A DNA stretch of 64,000 nt, taken from contig NC_044288.2 of NCBI RefSeq assembly GCF_004027225.2, positions 14,518,744 through 14,582,743 on the forward strand, given 5' to 3'. The stretch comes from Strigops habroptila (Eukaryota; Chordata; Aves; Psittaciformes; Psittacidae). The notes under the pieces were generated by a model. The model worked only from the letters and a program-made list of their open reading frames with translations, had not been told where the DNA came from and did not search any database. The translations under genes and the position numbers were made by a program. Of the stretch, positions 27,490 to 41,897 are shown piece after piece. Every line of letters begins with the position of its first letter. Positions within the stretch are counted from its first letter, which is position 1.

Positions 27490-27960
27490 TGTATTGGGTT
27501 TGTGTGGCAAGGTTTAGGTAGCAGGGGGGCTATAGGGGTGGCTTTTTTGAAAAGCGACTAGAAGCTTTCTCCTATGTCTGATGAAGCTTATGCCAGCCAG
27601 CTCCAAGATGGACCCACCACTGGCCAAGGTTGAGCCCACCAGCAAGGGTGGTAGCACCTCTGGGACAGCATATTTAAGAAGGGGGGAAAATACCTGTGCA
27701 AGAGAGAGAAGTAGCCAGAGAGAGGAGTGAGAATGTGTAAGAGAAACAGCCTCGAGATGTGAAGGATATTGAGGAAGGAGGGCAGGATGTGCTCCAGACA
27801 CTGGAGCAGAGATTCCCCTGCAGCCCATGGTATAGCCCATGGTGGGGCAGGCTGTGCCCTGCAGCCCGTGGAGATCCATGGTGGAGCAGGGGGATGCCCA
27901 AAGGAGGCTGTGACTCCACAGCGGACCCGTGCTGGGTCAGTTTGTGAAGAAGATATGGGA
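27490..27960 (+). mobile_element. Truncated solo LTR of a second avian ERV family
   Basis: The start resembles the 5' end of a long GC-rich avian ERV LTR I recognise: TTGGGTTTGTGTGGCA, then the 'GCCAGCCAGCTCCAAGATGG' block, then repeated 'GCAGCCCATGG' and 'GGTGGAGCAG' phrases and 'GGAGGCTGTGACTCCAC'. About 470 bp match, after which the sequence becomes ordinary AT-rich DNA, so the 3' part of the LTR is missing. No primer-binding site or internal retroviral sequence adjoins it. The family is different from the array at 47-61 kb. Assigned from memory of the repeat. Confidence 0.75.
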
Positions 27961-30900
27961 AAGAATTTTCTTATGCTTAATACAGATTGGTTGGAGCATG
28001 GGTTTTAACGTAATTTGCAAAATGAGAAACAACAGTGGATGTTTCTGTATCTCTAGACGTTCTTGAAAACTGTGCCGGAATGGAGAACTTTGGCCTATTG
28101 TGTTGCAAAGCAGATGTCTTGAAGTGTGAGAAGTTTAAGATTTAAGCTGTGACAGGATATTCACTTCTGCCAATTAAGGAGGGAGATGACCTGATACTCT
28201 CTAGGGGCAGTACATGGCTAAGTTGTGTGAAAAGGTACTGGAGCAACAGGAAAGTAGCATCTTGGCTTTCCTAGTAAAAGTCATAGGTGAGTATTGGTTA
28301 ACGAATTCTGTGCTGGTGTTTGATGGAAAACTCAGGCCTTGGAGTCTTTAATGAATAAATCCATTAGCAAACCCTTTAAAAAGGTCTAACTCAATTTTCC
28401 TTCCCATTACCTCTGAAATGGATTCTAGCACAAAGCCAGTTAAAAGGAATAGGGAGGGCAAAACCTGACCAGAATCTGCCAGCATTTTTCTCTTGGTTGG
28501 ATGGGAGGTAAGGCCATGCATGTGATGGAGGATGATTGCATCCTGCTATATCTGTACTTGTATATTCAAAGCACAGGGAAGGGCTTCTTGGGGAACAGCT
28601 ACTCCCCTGGTCCTCTCTCCAAATCCATGTGATGACAGGAAGATAGACCAGGATTGAAGGTGTGAGCTGGTAGTGTTGCTTCTGCTCTCTTCTTGTTAGT
28701 ATCAAGTATTTTACCAGTAATAACACATTTGTGGGAAAAGAAATTGTATGCTCTAGTGTGCCATTGGCACATAGCATACATTTTCAAGAAGAGAAGGAGA
28801 CCAACCCAGTTTGTTTCAGTGCCTGGAGTCAGGGTTCCCGTATCTATAGAGCTAAGGCACTACAGAGAATCAATATGGAGAATTCTTCTTGAAGCAAAAA
28901 GCAGGCATGTTGCTTGTAATATAACATATTTTCATGGGCTCTTTTGGCACATAGGGGTAGGTTTTCCTTTCTCCCACCCCAGGGTTGCAGCAGTAAATCT
29001 CTCCACCTGCTGTGGGGAAGCTACGGATGGTTGATCTTTTGAGGAGAGTTCAGCTCAGGGTTGTATTAGTAGGTCTGTTAGTTACTGAATAATGTATCCT
29101 GGCAGCAATGTTTCAGTCAGTGACACAAATGTGACATTTGCCTGCATCATGTCTTTTTTCATCCACCTCCCTTAGATCAAGGATGCTTAAAATCTCTCCG
29201 GTGTTTTGGATGACTGGTCATCTGTGGAAAGGGGGCTGGTTGAAGGTGAAATGGCCAAGACAGTTGCATCAAAACATCCTCAGAGAAACAAACAGGTCCC
29301 AAATGTGAACATGGCCCTTTCCCCAACAACTTGTATGTGATGTGCAGCCATGAAATGAAGCATATCAGGGGATAAAAGCAATGGGGCATGATGCACGCTG
29401 GTGCTGGTTCAAGGGCTTTGAGGATCACCTGCCTGTCAGAGCCATATGGTTCTCTGTGAAACTGCTTGGGGTAACTACAGACTTAACAGAGTAAGATCTG
29501 TAACTCCAAGTGCTACAGAGGAAATAATTCTTATGATCAATGAGCTTGCAGCATTATTTCTTCAGGTGGTTAATAAGAGGTTTGTTCTAAGGCTGAGAAA
29601 AGGCTCAAGAAGAGGAATAGGTAAAGCCAAAATACCCTGGACATCTGTAACTTATGCTTAATTAAATTTAATGCTTGTCTGTCCCCCAGAGCTTTTTTGG
29701 TACTCTATATATCTTGACTTAAGTAATGAAGGCAATAATACTTCTGTATTGGAGGCAGCAAAATCTGTTCTTGGTAAAACTGGGTCAACATCAGGGTTTT
29801 TTGGTTCAGCCAATCAACTTTAGGTGAAGTTCGAGGGAAACTAGACATTACAAACTTGTCTTCAGGGCAGTTGGCCTGTGATGGCCTTGCTGTCTGCCAG
29901 GGAGCTCCTGCCGAGGTTCACTTCAGAAGTCATCCAGAGCAAGAAAAAGGGAACATACTGTGTGAACTAATGGGAGCTTGGTCCTCAAAAATCCTTAACT
30001 TGTAGCCCTGATGTAGCTTCCCCCAACCGTCAGCCTCAAGAGGAGCCTCCTGAAATCTTTTCCTTCTCAAACTCTACGAATTCATCCTTTCTCCATGTCC
30101 TCTGGTGGGACTGATGGCCTAACACTGTTCCTACCATTTTTCATAGAAAGTACATCTAGATGCTAATAGATCTGAATGGAAGAGTTCAGTGAATTGCTTA
30201 CTCTGATGATGACTTCTGGCCATCCTCCAGATGGGTCCCACATCTCGGAGAGGATTACCCATGGGGGGGTGCTCGGATCTGGCAAGCCCTTTGGGAAAAT
30301 ACCTTGTGTGGTGGTTTTCTTAATTGCTCTGCAGAACAGGACAGCGCTGGGCTGCTCAGTTACTTGAGGTGATGAACAGAAAACAGACAAACCAAGTCAA
30401 GGTGATTCCATCAAATGAAAGCTATTGCAGATAAACTTCCCAAAGTGAAGAAACTAACTTAGCTGTATGGTTGTCAGCCTGTCAGTTTATCTCCCAGCCT
30501 CTGTGCCAGACTGTCCAAGCACTGAGCACTGCAGTGATTGCCCCTATTTACATGTACAGGAGGAGATGGGGGTGGGAAAACTGGTATTTGCCTCTGCATC
30601 GAAGTGGGGGAACTGGAGAAGCAGAGGAGTGCACAGAGCAGTTCCCAGAACCACAGACTCTGCGGGACAATTGTAAAGACCAAATGCATCACAGAAAAAC
30701 CAATTGTAATAAATTGGCCAAGAAACTTAAAACTTTTGTTGTGCATTGCAGCAAAACAAGAATGAATTCCTGGGAGCAGACAAGGCCCCAGGTTGGCAGA
30801 AGGCTAATGTAATTGGCTCTGGGTGCATTGAGACTGCACTAGCATCTCGATGCCTTGGCATCTGAGAGGGTAACAAAGAAATGAGAGCTTGCCCTGCCAG

Positions 30901-31205
30901 CTACAGCACTAGAACTGATGGGATTTGGTGCATGTTAAAGCAACAATGATCCTAGTGTGTGGCCTCTGAATGATCGCAGAACAAGTGAGCAAATATAGAC
31001 AATCACACACCAGTAGACATGGCAAAGGAAATGCCAAGGAAGTCTCAAGTTGAAAGTATCAGAATAGGCTCTAGATCGAGGATATATGATTGCTGAGTGA
31101 GAGGTGGGACTCTACCTCGACTGGGAGGATTGTAGACTTTGTCTTGTTCAGTTCTCATTAAACTAGACTAGCAAGGAGAACCGAGAGCTTGTGCTGGAGA
31201 TGCCT

Positions 31206-31393
31206 TTATGGATATTGTTTTGTTTTGTTGAGTGTTTTTTTTAGTTTGGTTTGTTGGGGTGGTTTTGTGTTGTAGTTGTGGGTTTTTTGGGTTTTGGTTT
31301 TTGGTTTTTTTTTTGTGTGTGTGTGTTTTTGTTTTGTTTGTTTGTTTATTTCTGTTTTGAGTTTGTGGGTTTTTTTGGTTATTTTGGTTTTTA
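31206..31393. repeat. T/G-rich, nearly C-free low-complexity tract
   Basis: About 190 bp in which the plus strand is almost only T and G: repeated TTTTG and TTTGG phrases, a short (GT)n, and several GGG or GGGG runs. The minus-strand open frame over it is only Lys/Thr-rich translation of the tract and is not a gene. Confidence 0.85.
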
Positions 31394-34300
31394 AGCTGTA
31401 GCTACTCTCTCCTTCCATGACAAGAATAGGACTAAATGCTGGAATAAGAAGGATGGACGTATCAGTCATAGTTTGCTCTGTACTTAAGGCAGTCTGAACT
31501 AGTTTACTGCTGGGGAAGGTGATCTGGCGTAATCAACATAATTTAAACCATTCTCCTCTGGTGTCTCATCCTGGCTTGTGCTGAAGACGTGACACAATGT
31601 AGGGTTGTCCATGCTTTACAAACCTTGAAAGAATTAGATGTCACAACCATCTACATGGAAATTATAATGGGTGGACTGATTTGCCAGTGGAGTAGAAGTA
31701 TCTCCTGTACTCATGCAGTCCTGTCCTGTGGGCTGCAGTGTCCTACACCATTCTTGCCTCTTGTGAATCCCTCACATTGAGGTAAAAAGAGGCTTAAGAT
31801 CCTCCTTTTTTGTCTTTGTTGATACATGGAAAGGCTGATGTGCTGGCTGGCAATGGGATATACCCATTTTTGCAGCCTTTTAGATCTAGTTAGCTAAAAG
31901 AAAGAGGAGTATATGTTTCCTCTGTGCTTTCTCTTGGTCTACCTTTAGTAGTATCCTTAGGGCTACCTTGAGCTAGTTTGCTTCTTTGAGAATCATTTGT
32001 TGCCCAGGGTCCAAAATAAGAGATCTGTAGTTCTGCCTTAACTGCGTTTCTGTCTGAAATGCAAAGCACTTTGTTCCTGGGATACTGGGTGCACTGAGGG
32101 TAATGCAGTGCTCCACGTGAGAGCTGCACTAGGAGGAGATGCAGGGTTCCTGCTGCGTGCACAGTCACGTGGGAGCCAGATGCTCCAACATGAGAAAGTC
32201 AGCACTTTCTCTTACACCCTGTGTAGGCAGAGGGCAGGCCGTCTGAGTATTAGAGGGGTTGTCTTGTTGTTACATTGCAGCAGTGTCAAAATTATCTAAA
32301 AGTCCTATGTTGCATTAAGCACATTCAACAGGGTATGCTGCTAGAAGCTCCGATGTCCTGAGACCCTGATAGCTGCTCATACGCCTGGACTGGGTTCTTC
32401 GCTCCTGGCCAGCATCTACAAAAGGGATTTTGTAGCTGGAGTTGGTTAGTCTCTTTATGTATAACCGATTTATTTATCACCAATCATTGTGAATAATTTC
32501 CCTCTGCATAACTGCTGATAATTGCACTTGGAACCTGATGGTGAGCAGGCTTGCTTGTGTATTATCCATGTTGTAGTTGCTGACTGCTTACTCTTCATAT
32601 ATATATATTCTATCCATGCATGCATTTACTTAAGAATGTGCTTCAGGAAAATGTATTTGGAGTGCATGTGTTGTTCCTAAGCTTGTCCTGATTAACTCTG
32701 GGGAGAATGTGATACACTAGCCAGGAGCAATAGAGACAATTTTATTAACTGCATTGGCTCCATGGCAGGCACAGTGGACCTCTGAGTGTGTTTCCAAGGG
32801 GTCACGCAGACTCTTAATTCATTTTTATCTGCAAAGCAAAGGCCGGTTATTCCACTTGAGCTATTAAATCAGAAGCACGACTTAGGAAAATCCATCAGGG
32901 TTGCTGCATGCTACGTAAGGCCCAACAGTTCCCTGGAATGACTTCTTTCTGTCTCAGTTTCCCTGTTGGGATGGTTGCTGTTCAGGATGGGACTCTGTCC
33001 TTTTCTCAGGCAGCATTGTACTCGAGAGCAGCTCTGGGCTGGGGTGCTCTCCTGGCTTTCTTGGTGCTGGGTGCTGCTCCTGCCTGTACTCACACAGCTA
33101 ATGCAGAAGGTCCACAGACTCCAAACATGGCTTTTTCCTCTCATCCTGTTTCTGCAGACCTAACAGACTGATGCACTAATCCCATGTGCAGATGTCTGCA
33201 TTGCCTGAGAAGAGTTCTTCACTCTGAGTAACTCAGAGATGCATTTGTAATAAGATATTTGGCGAAGTGTTGTAACTTGACGATTCTTCACAATCGTAGG
33301 AAAATACCTGTACCAGGTGTTTCTTAAATAAGGTACGTCTTCTGCAGTCCAGTAACTTGCCAGACTACCTCAGTGGTATAAAATTAACACCACGAAATGT
33401 TTCAATAGATAAAACAGTAGGAACTTTTCTGTTATAAGTATATTTACAATACATATCTCCTAGGTAGTTGTTAGATGCCACTACACTGGCATTTCCTCTT
33501 TAAACATTGTCATTTTATTGCTTTATCTATCTAGAGGAGAGCAGAAATTATCCTTTAATTACAATGAATTTAATGGTATTGGTTATGTATGCTTTTAGCT
33601 CACACACAGCATGACAAAGCTTATTGTTTAGCATAGTTCTATCATGCATCATTGCTTCATCTTTTCATCCTGGAGTGCTGAGTCTTTCCAATGTTGTTTC
33701 TAAAAGCAGGTAAAAGATTATAAGCTGGAAATGTTTAGACTGGCTTAGTCAAAAAGAATCAAAATAGGACTACAGGGAGGTATGGGCAAGGTAGGTCGTG
33801 CTAACGCTTTGCTATGCTGCTCCTGACAGGGAAGAGGAAAGCATAGGAATAAAAACTCTGTCATTATCAAAACACAACACTATAACATGAAGAGGTGGAG
33901 TAATTTATCTTTAAGTAATAGGCTGACCTATTCAGAACTGTAGTTTTAATGTAAAGCTAACCTTTGAAAATAGATCAAGTGATATAAATTATTCAGGAAC
34001 AGACATTTGTCGGATAGATGGTCTCTATTAGTAATTTTATGCGTGAATGGTTATCTTCAAAGGTAGAGTTGCTGTCTGCTGAGGAAGAAAGTGCAAAAGC
34101 AGATTACCTTAAGCTGATGTGTAAGGCTGACTTTTATTCTGTGTTTTCTATCCAATAAAAATAAAAGGCTGAAGCAGGGTCATCTCTCTTGCTACCCAGC
34201 CCATGTAGCTCTTGAATTTTTTTGCTAGCAGAGGAAACCCCTGGTAATTAATGTCGCTGATGTTCCTAAAATATCTTCCAGTTTTGCATGGAAAAGTAGG

Positions 34301-37300
34301 AAAGCAAAGGTAAACTTAAGCTATGTATTCCTAATGTTTGCTTCTGTAAGCAAAACCAACCTCAGGCTTTTCCTAATTTTTTCTGTCTGCAGCTTTTGGT
34401 ATGTCTTGTCTTCCAGTTGCAGATGTTGCTATTGCTCAGCTTTTGAATGGGGTTTTGAAAGGGCATAGAGGGTATTATAGTCCTTCCTCCATCCTTTAGC
34501 CACACTGATGTCTGTAATGCTTTGGGAGAAGTTGAGTGTACGCTGAAGCACGTCTCTGTTAAATGGGACTTACACTCAGCACACAATGCTTCACATGGTC
34601 CCTGCACTGCTTATTTTGGACAGTGACTTTTAGCCATTGTGTTACCTCTACAGCATAATATAATGTATTTGATCACTTCTGACATCTTTATTCACCCAAG
34701 AGGTGAAAGGGGAATAATCCACAATATTTGGTGTCTGCAAATTCTCCTAGACTCTGACAGACAACATAAGCAGTCGTATCAGGGAGGACACCTTTAACAT
34801 CCAAAAGAATCTGAAAACTGCCCACATGTCCATAAGTATCTCTTCTCAGCAGGAATCCTCTTTTTCTCTTTTCCCAAGCACCAATCTCATCTATATTTCC
34901 ATCTGAATTAAGGAAATGTTTCAAAGGGAACTGGAATTTATGACCCTTTTGAAAATATCTACAAAGAGATTTATTTTCTGAATCCTATTTTCTTCAACTT
35001 CACTTGAGCAATTGGCAGGGGAAAAATGGAAATATAAACATATAAACATTACTCCAGCGTCTGGAATCTTACTGACTTCTCTCTGTTCCTCTTTTTTCTT
35101 AATCTAGTTCATGTCTGAAGATGAATGCTTTGTGGTTAAAATGCTGGAGTGGGATGCAAATGATGGAAGCTTAAACTTCCAGATGTGTTAAAGGCTTCCT
35201 CTATGACAACATTTAATAGCTCTGTGATCTCTGCATGTACTTTTAGCTACAAAAGGTATCTAAAAATATGACCTCTCACATTCTTTTTGTACATTTAGAT
35301 AATCAAAACACGGACTCTGGATATTTAAAACCCTCTTTGTTTCTTTGAACAAAATGTCTCCTGTTTGTGTTGAAGTGATACAGGTTAGGCTTTGAAAAAA
35401 GAAAAAAAGATAAGCGTTTGGTGTACTAATTTCAGGAGCAACTGTTTTCAGTAACCTGGAACCCTTTGCAGTATATTGATGTTTCAATTTGTACAGAGTA
35501 GCAGCTGCCCTTAATGATAAAGAAAAGTGACTGCTCTGTGATAATTTGACGTGGCAGCAGTAGTCTTGTGGAATGTGACATGACAACTTGAAATAATGAC
35601 ATGCAGATACGATGCCACAGACATGTCATGAAATAACATCAATTACTAAAAATTATAGGAAAACATCTTCAGGGCAAAAATATTGAGACAAAAAGTTGTC
35701 ACCACACCTGAAGTTGAGAGGAATATGCCAGTTTATGTGATTCCTACTAGAAACAGTTTAGTTTAGTTTGACTTTTTATAATTTGATGACTTAAAATCAA
35801 TACAATCATCAGTAGACTAACTTGTCATACTAGGAAATCATCTTACTTTTGTATATCTGCAATACTTTTTAGCACTATGGACATGTGTGTGACCGCACTC
35901 TAAAGACCATGAAGGCTATGCCCACATTAACAAGTAATATATCTCACCAGGAACACGTATGTAGAGCAAAATGGTGCTGAAGGTCCAGGCCCCACTCTAC
36001 AGACATTTCAGAGGATTTAGTTCAGGTAGCTGTAGTCTGACTTGTCTGCTGCCCACCGTTTGCTGGAGGGCAGTAGGTGAGCTCCTAGAGCGTGTCTTCC
36101 AGTCTAATTTTATTCTGAATTAAAATGGGAGCTCCAATTCAGGCTGCGATGGGAACCAAAACCCAGCAAGTGGAGATAATCAGTAAAGCATCTTCACAAA
36201 GCACACCCATATTCCACTGTGAAGCACTAACACATGCATGTCCAAAGACATCTGGGCTGTCTGAGTGCTTCCAAAAGATGAACTAAATTGTTTATTCAAA
36301 CAATCAGCTTAATCCTGCTGGAGATAAGAGAATTATCACTGTGCTGATTAGAATTGGATCAGTGGATGATCCTTTTATCCAGGAGCTTCCTTCATCTGAT
36401 TGGGCTTTACTGGTTCAAAGGAAATGGAAATTGTTTCTTAACTATCTCTGATGTTGAGTAATGGAAAAGCCAAAGCTTGACCTCTGAATAATTTCTATTA
36501 CAAATAATGCCAATGTGGCCCCTCTTAGGCACAGTGCTGGACAAATCTTTATGCCAGTATCTACTCTGAACTTCCTTCCCTCCTTCCTGCTCTCTTTAGC
36601 CTTCTCTTTCTGCAAAAGGGGAGACTGCGCTTCATTCTTCTATGAAGGCTTCTGCTGAACAAAAGCAACTGACTCTGAAAGTCATACTCTGACATCAAAC
36701 CCTTAGACTTTTCAAAGCATGGCTCAGGGTTTTAGATGTGAGGCTTCTATTGAATTTAATTGGAGCTGTGCAGCTGCACCAAACCTTTCAAGACGCACAC
36801 CCTGAAATATTCATGTTGCCTTTCTCTCTTTCCTTTCTCTTAGCCACATTTGTTAAATTTTAAAGTAAGTGGCTTCCAGTTCTTGTAGGTGCAAACTTGT
36901 GCTTGCATAGTCTATGAAGACATTAGCATTTAGACATTGAACACCCCTTGATTTGTATGCACCAATCACTTGGTAAACAGTTGAAGTGGTTGCATATATG
37001 CTCTCAGTTAATTCTGGCTGCAAAAATGGATTCAATTTTTTAAAAGTCAAGCCCTATCAGCTATCTCCTCTTCTGTTACTTGCACAGAAAATTATTTAGA
37101 TTTTAACATTTTAAAATCCCCCCCAGTCCAGGCAGAAGTTTTCCTGTTGCTGGTTGGTTTGCTCTCAGTTCGTAGGATCCCAAGGTTGTCCAAGGTTGCT
37201 TTCCTTTCAGAAGGCAAGCATGACGCAAGGTAGAGTATTAAAATATGGATGTATTCCCTCAGTTTGCACAGCACCCTTGAACAGAAGGTCTGGGGCAGGG

Positions 37301-40300
37301 CTTGGCTTTCTGTGGTGGGTTTGTTCAGTGACTGAGAAAAGGTATGTGAGTGCTAGGCATAAGGGTTCTACAATATAATAAGGATGGCATATAATAAGGA
37401 TGATATCACTCATTTTAGAGCCACGCATGTATTGGGTATCTAACCCAGAGGAATCTCCTCTTCAGAAATTATTTCAGAAATAATTATAGTCTGTTCTTAT
37501 GACTTAAATATAGATCCTCCAGAACTAGTCATAATCTTATTTTCAAGCTTATACATCTCTAAAGGCTGCTTGGCATGGAAGAGTTCCTAATTTGTTGACT
37601 GCAAAGCAACTCACACTGTCTGCTTGAAGTGGGAGTTCTTCTGTTTGCAGGGAAAAGCCCAGGAGAAACTGGCAGGAATGCAGCTTTCTAGTCTCTGCCT
37701 CTCTGCTGATGTGCTGTGTATCCTTGATTCAGTAACATGTGACTGCCTCAGTCTACCCATCAGTAAAAATGGGTATATGGGTAAAAATAAGAATAACGAA
37801 GGTCAATCTGTGGCAAAATCTGACCTTTTCATGGCACTCACCATTTTACAGAGTTGCTGATACTGCAAGCATATGTGAGTTCCCGTGCTTCACAATTCCC
37901 TGCTTGTTAGCAGTACTGAATTAACTCACTACATGCATGGCTCTAATCTACTGCAAACAGAGAGTGAAATGCATTATCTTAAACCACCATGAAGGCAAGC
38001 TGGCTGATAAGCAGAAAATCAGAAAGATTTGATTACTCATTTGTTTGTAATTGTGGGTCCACACCCATAATTAATGTTTCTGGGCTGATGTGAGTCCTTC
38101 AGAAGCAGAGGATATTAAGGTGAACTTGTTGTAGTTTGGTTTGTTGATGACAGGCTTTGTAAAATCTCTTGCATGAAAGACTTCGGAAACGTTGTTTTAT
38201 CCTTCAGCCTGGGAAAGAATTGCCTCATCAGCAAGGTGCTGCAATTTTAGCTGCCTACCTTTCTAATTGAATTTAGAATATAACAGAACCATCACTAGCA
38301 GCACTGCAAACCTTCCCAGTTTGCTTTGGATAATTCTGTCTCGCTGCTGCAGGGTTTTCTACATACTCTTGGGAATACCCAGGGAAAAATGCAAATTGTG
38401 ACATAGAATTAGTTAGCTCTCTGCAACGGCCAACAAGATCTAAGTTCTTTCTCTGTCTCTATCTCTGCTTCTGATTTCAATTGTTGTCATGTGTTTAGAT
38501 TGGCAATTGTTTTGTATAGATAGACCTGTAGTGTTAATATCCTGCTTTGATAATATTACTCTTCAGGAATCTTAATGAGTGGCTTCTGTATGTGGCATCT
38601 TTAAAACCTTCCACTGCTGGTATTTATTCTTTATTTTTTTAAGTGGTGAAAGAGCACTGCTGAAGCCCCCTTGGGTAAAGAGTGTTTAAAGTAGTCCATG
38701 CATTTTAATTAGAAAAGAAATACATAGATAAGGATGAAAGATTTGTTTTCCTCAGGCAAGCCATGAGAACTTTAGGCCCACAGGTAGCTTGGTTTAACTG
38801 CAGAGAGATTACGTTTTTATCTCCTTGTCTAAATCTTAGAAACGCCATTCTGATACAAGCAGTACCAGTTAAAGTAAGATGAGGGTGTCTTCTCTGCTGG
38901 AGGCTTAAGGTTCTTCTTGCTGCACGTTATTAAGGTGCCATTTATGGGGAGGGGGGGGAAGCAAAACTCGAAAAAGAAAACTGCACTGTAACCTGTGTAT
39001 AAGATGGGTTATTTTAACTAATGATTGGTCATAGAAGTGGGTTGATTGTGTTTTTCCTGGTCATTAACCAGTGGGTCCACAAAGCATTTTTACATGTTTT
39101 AATTATTCAAAATCAGTTTGTTGTGTTTGCAAGCTTCTTGTAGAAGATGCACCTCTGGTACTCACCTTTGCTGTGTAGCTGTAGGCTAATCATTTAACTT
39201 CTTGAGTTGGTTTAGATTTGCTTTTGTTTTTAAACTTGAGGGAGTTTCAAGCTCTTTTCAGAGGTTAAATGAGTAGCCTGTGGCTACACAGCACATGTAG
39301 GAGTACTTCTATGGTATACAAGGGGTATCTTTTGAGGTGGGAGGTTAGCAATCAGTTGTAGAGGCAGGAAATTTCTCAGAGCTTCCATCAGTCTGGTCAC
39401 TTGAACTTAGAGCAAGGGTTGCAGTTTGCTTTTGGGAGGAGTACCTTAAAGATTGAAAGAAGGTAAGGCCATGCACAGAAAAATCTGAGGAAAGACGTTT
39501 TGTTGTGAATTACTTTCCTAGCTGCTGTAGTGTTCCCTCTCTTTGGAAAGGTATGAAGATTAATGTGTGTAGGCATCAAAAAGGTTTACTGTTACTGGGG
39601 AACATCAGGAAGACAAGGAAGGTGCTGCATGTGCAGAGCTCCTCACAGGGCTACAGCTCATTTCCACACCAATTTCTAATTTTCTAATGAGGTCTTCAGC
39701 TCAGGAACAAGAAAATCTGGATGACTTGGCTGAGATCAAATGGAAGGGATACAGATTGATCGGAGGCGCTGGATGGCCTCCTGCTTACCAGTGAGAAGGC
39801 TGAGCCATGGATGCTGCTGCTTTCTCTTCTGCCTTTCAGAAGCAGCCAAAATAAGGGTGAATGACTGAAAGATAACAGTGGGATTTTTCTAAATGCCTGC
39901 CTTGAGACCATTGTCAGCACAGATCAAAGATGCCTATTAAGTTGGAGATAAAGGAACACATTATACTTTGCAGTGTTCATTGTGCAGGAGCTGGTCTTAC
40001 AAGGTGTGTGGTCCTGGACTGTGACAGACTGCATATAGATGCATCACCACCCATATGTTTTACTTTAGAAGGAGGCTGAATATGCTATAGAACTTGATTG
40101 AGATCCTGTGATACCAGAATTAACTCACGTAGAGTTACTGTGCATTACTCAGTAAATCAAAATGTCTCTGAAAGGCGTCATCTCCAAGTACACGGAATAT
40201 TGATTTGATTTCCAGACCTAAGTCAGAATCTTTAGTATTACTAAGCCCAAGACCCAAATGGGAAAGGATGGTGTCTGCTCTTTAGGTTGTGCACAGATCT

Positions 40301-41103
40301 AGGTAGCCTCCGGGCTGCTCTAATTAAATCTCTCCCCTGCTTTGGGATATTCAGAGCAAGAAGAGCAGGCTGGCAGCCAAAAACATTAGGTCTACTCCAG
40401 ACAAGGTTCCTACATGCTGGTGGGGTCTGTAGGTCTGCCTCCCAAAACCCTTTGCTGTCCTGATGCCATCTGAACAGGACAGCCCAGAGCTTTACATGAA
40501 ACACTCTGAAACATGTGTGCCAGGACTGTAACCATGATTGTGTGCAATTATGGCACACACATGGGTAGATTTGTTAAAGAGCATAATGTGGAAGAGCCTT
40601 CCATTTCCTAAGCAGAAGCCTTTGTTCTAGAAGCCTCTGCCATTTACTGGTCATTTGTTGTAGTCTTTTGAAAAATGTCAGTGCTGTCTCCAACCTAATT
40701 ACCAGTGTAAAAGACGAGTTATCACTTACCAAAGCTTTGATTGCTTTCTCAGCCTTGTATGGCCTCTTGGTTAGTAGGTAGAATTGTGTACAAGATGGGC
40801 TTTTTTAAGGGAAAGATTAAAAAAAAAAAAGACATAGAGGAGCCAAAAATTCAACTCCCAATTCTGTGCTTTAATGTCTGTCTCATGTTTTAAATTTTTT
40901 TTGAACATAAGCTTATAGTAGTCCTCCTTTAGAAATCAGGAAAAATAAGCTCTCATTTAAGAAGTCTATCTTTGGGTTCATATTTTTTAAAAATGTTCCC
41001 CCTGAGAATGAAGATGCAGCTTCCCATAGTCTAAAATGCAGGAGTCAGCAGCAGAAACAGCTCACTTGAAAAAAATCTGAGGTGTAATTATTAATTAATG
41101 TAC

Positions 41104-41127
41104 AAAAAAAAAAAAAAAAAAAAAAAA
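41104..41127. repeat. Poly-A tract (24 bp)
   Basis: An uninterrupted A run. A shorter A run lies about 280 bp to the left. No processed-pseudogene body was recognised upstream. Confidence 0.9.
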
Positions 41128-41876
41128 TTTGATGTGCAAAAATCTCTTTTTTTCTCGTTTTTATCACTGATTTCCTCTTCTTCTGGACTTCAGATGCAGC
41201 TCTGAACAAGCCAGCTTATGTTACGTTTTTGCAGATCCAAATCAGAAGAAAACAGGTCATATGTTTTGACAGATACCACATAAAAGGAAGTGTTTAGACT
41301 GGTATACCCATACTCGAATTTGATTATAGAGAATTAAGTTTCTTCAAAGCAAATGGCTTTCTTTTACTTCTCGGTATTTCTCATGCAATTAACAAGTTGG
41401 TTATATTAACTCTCTTGACAGACGGTATTACCAATCTTATCAGCTTTCACTTGTGTACGCAGGGCTTTATTAATTTCTTGTTTGCTTATGAACTTCTTTG
41501 TCGACGATAAAATTGGTGGGTAAGTGCAGGACATGCGTGTCGTGGTAGGACGTTGTTTGCTTTGCTTATCAGTAAATAACAAACTTTTGGCAAATAAATG
41601 AGAGACAAGGGAGCAGGTGGGTCTCGGGGTTTCTTTTGCCACTGCTGGCACTTGCTCGTGTTGCTAAGTTACAGTAGCTCCTGGCTTCTACTTTAGAAGG
41701 AAGAAATTATTTTTAAATGTATAATGAACACAGTACCAGGGACTCCCAGAGCTGTTCTGGAAGTGACTGTAATACAGGGGGGATTGCGAATGCAGTCTGA
41801 AAGTTGATTCTGCAGAGCACTAGTCTAATACAAAACCAGTTCCTACCATCACATTACAGTAACAAAGGTGTGTGTA

Positions 41877-41897
41877 TTTTTTTTTTTTTTTTTTTTT
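41877..41897. repeat. Poly-T tract (21 bp)
   Basis: An uninterrupted T run; no flanking retrocopy recognised. Confidence 0.9.

Noticed and set aside
31206..31469. Minus-strand Lys/Thr-rich frame of 87 codons
   Set aside because: It is the translation of the T/G low-complexity tract.
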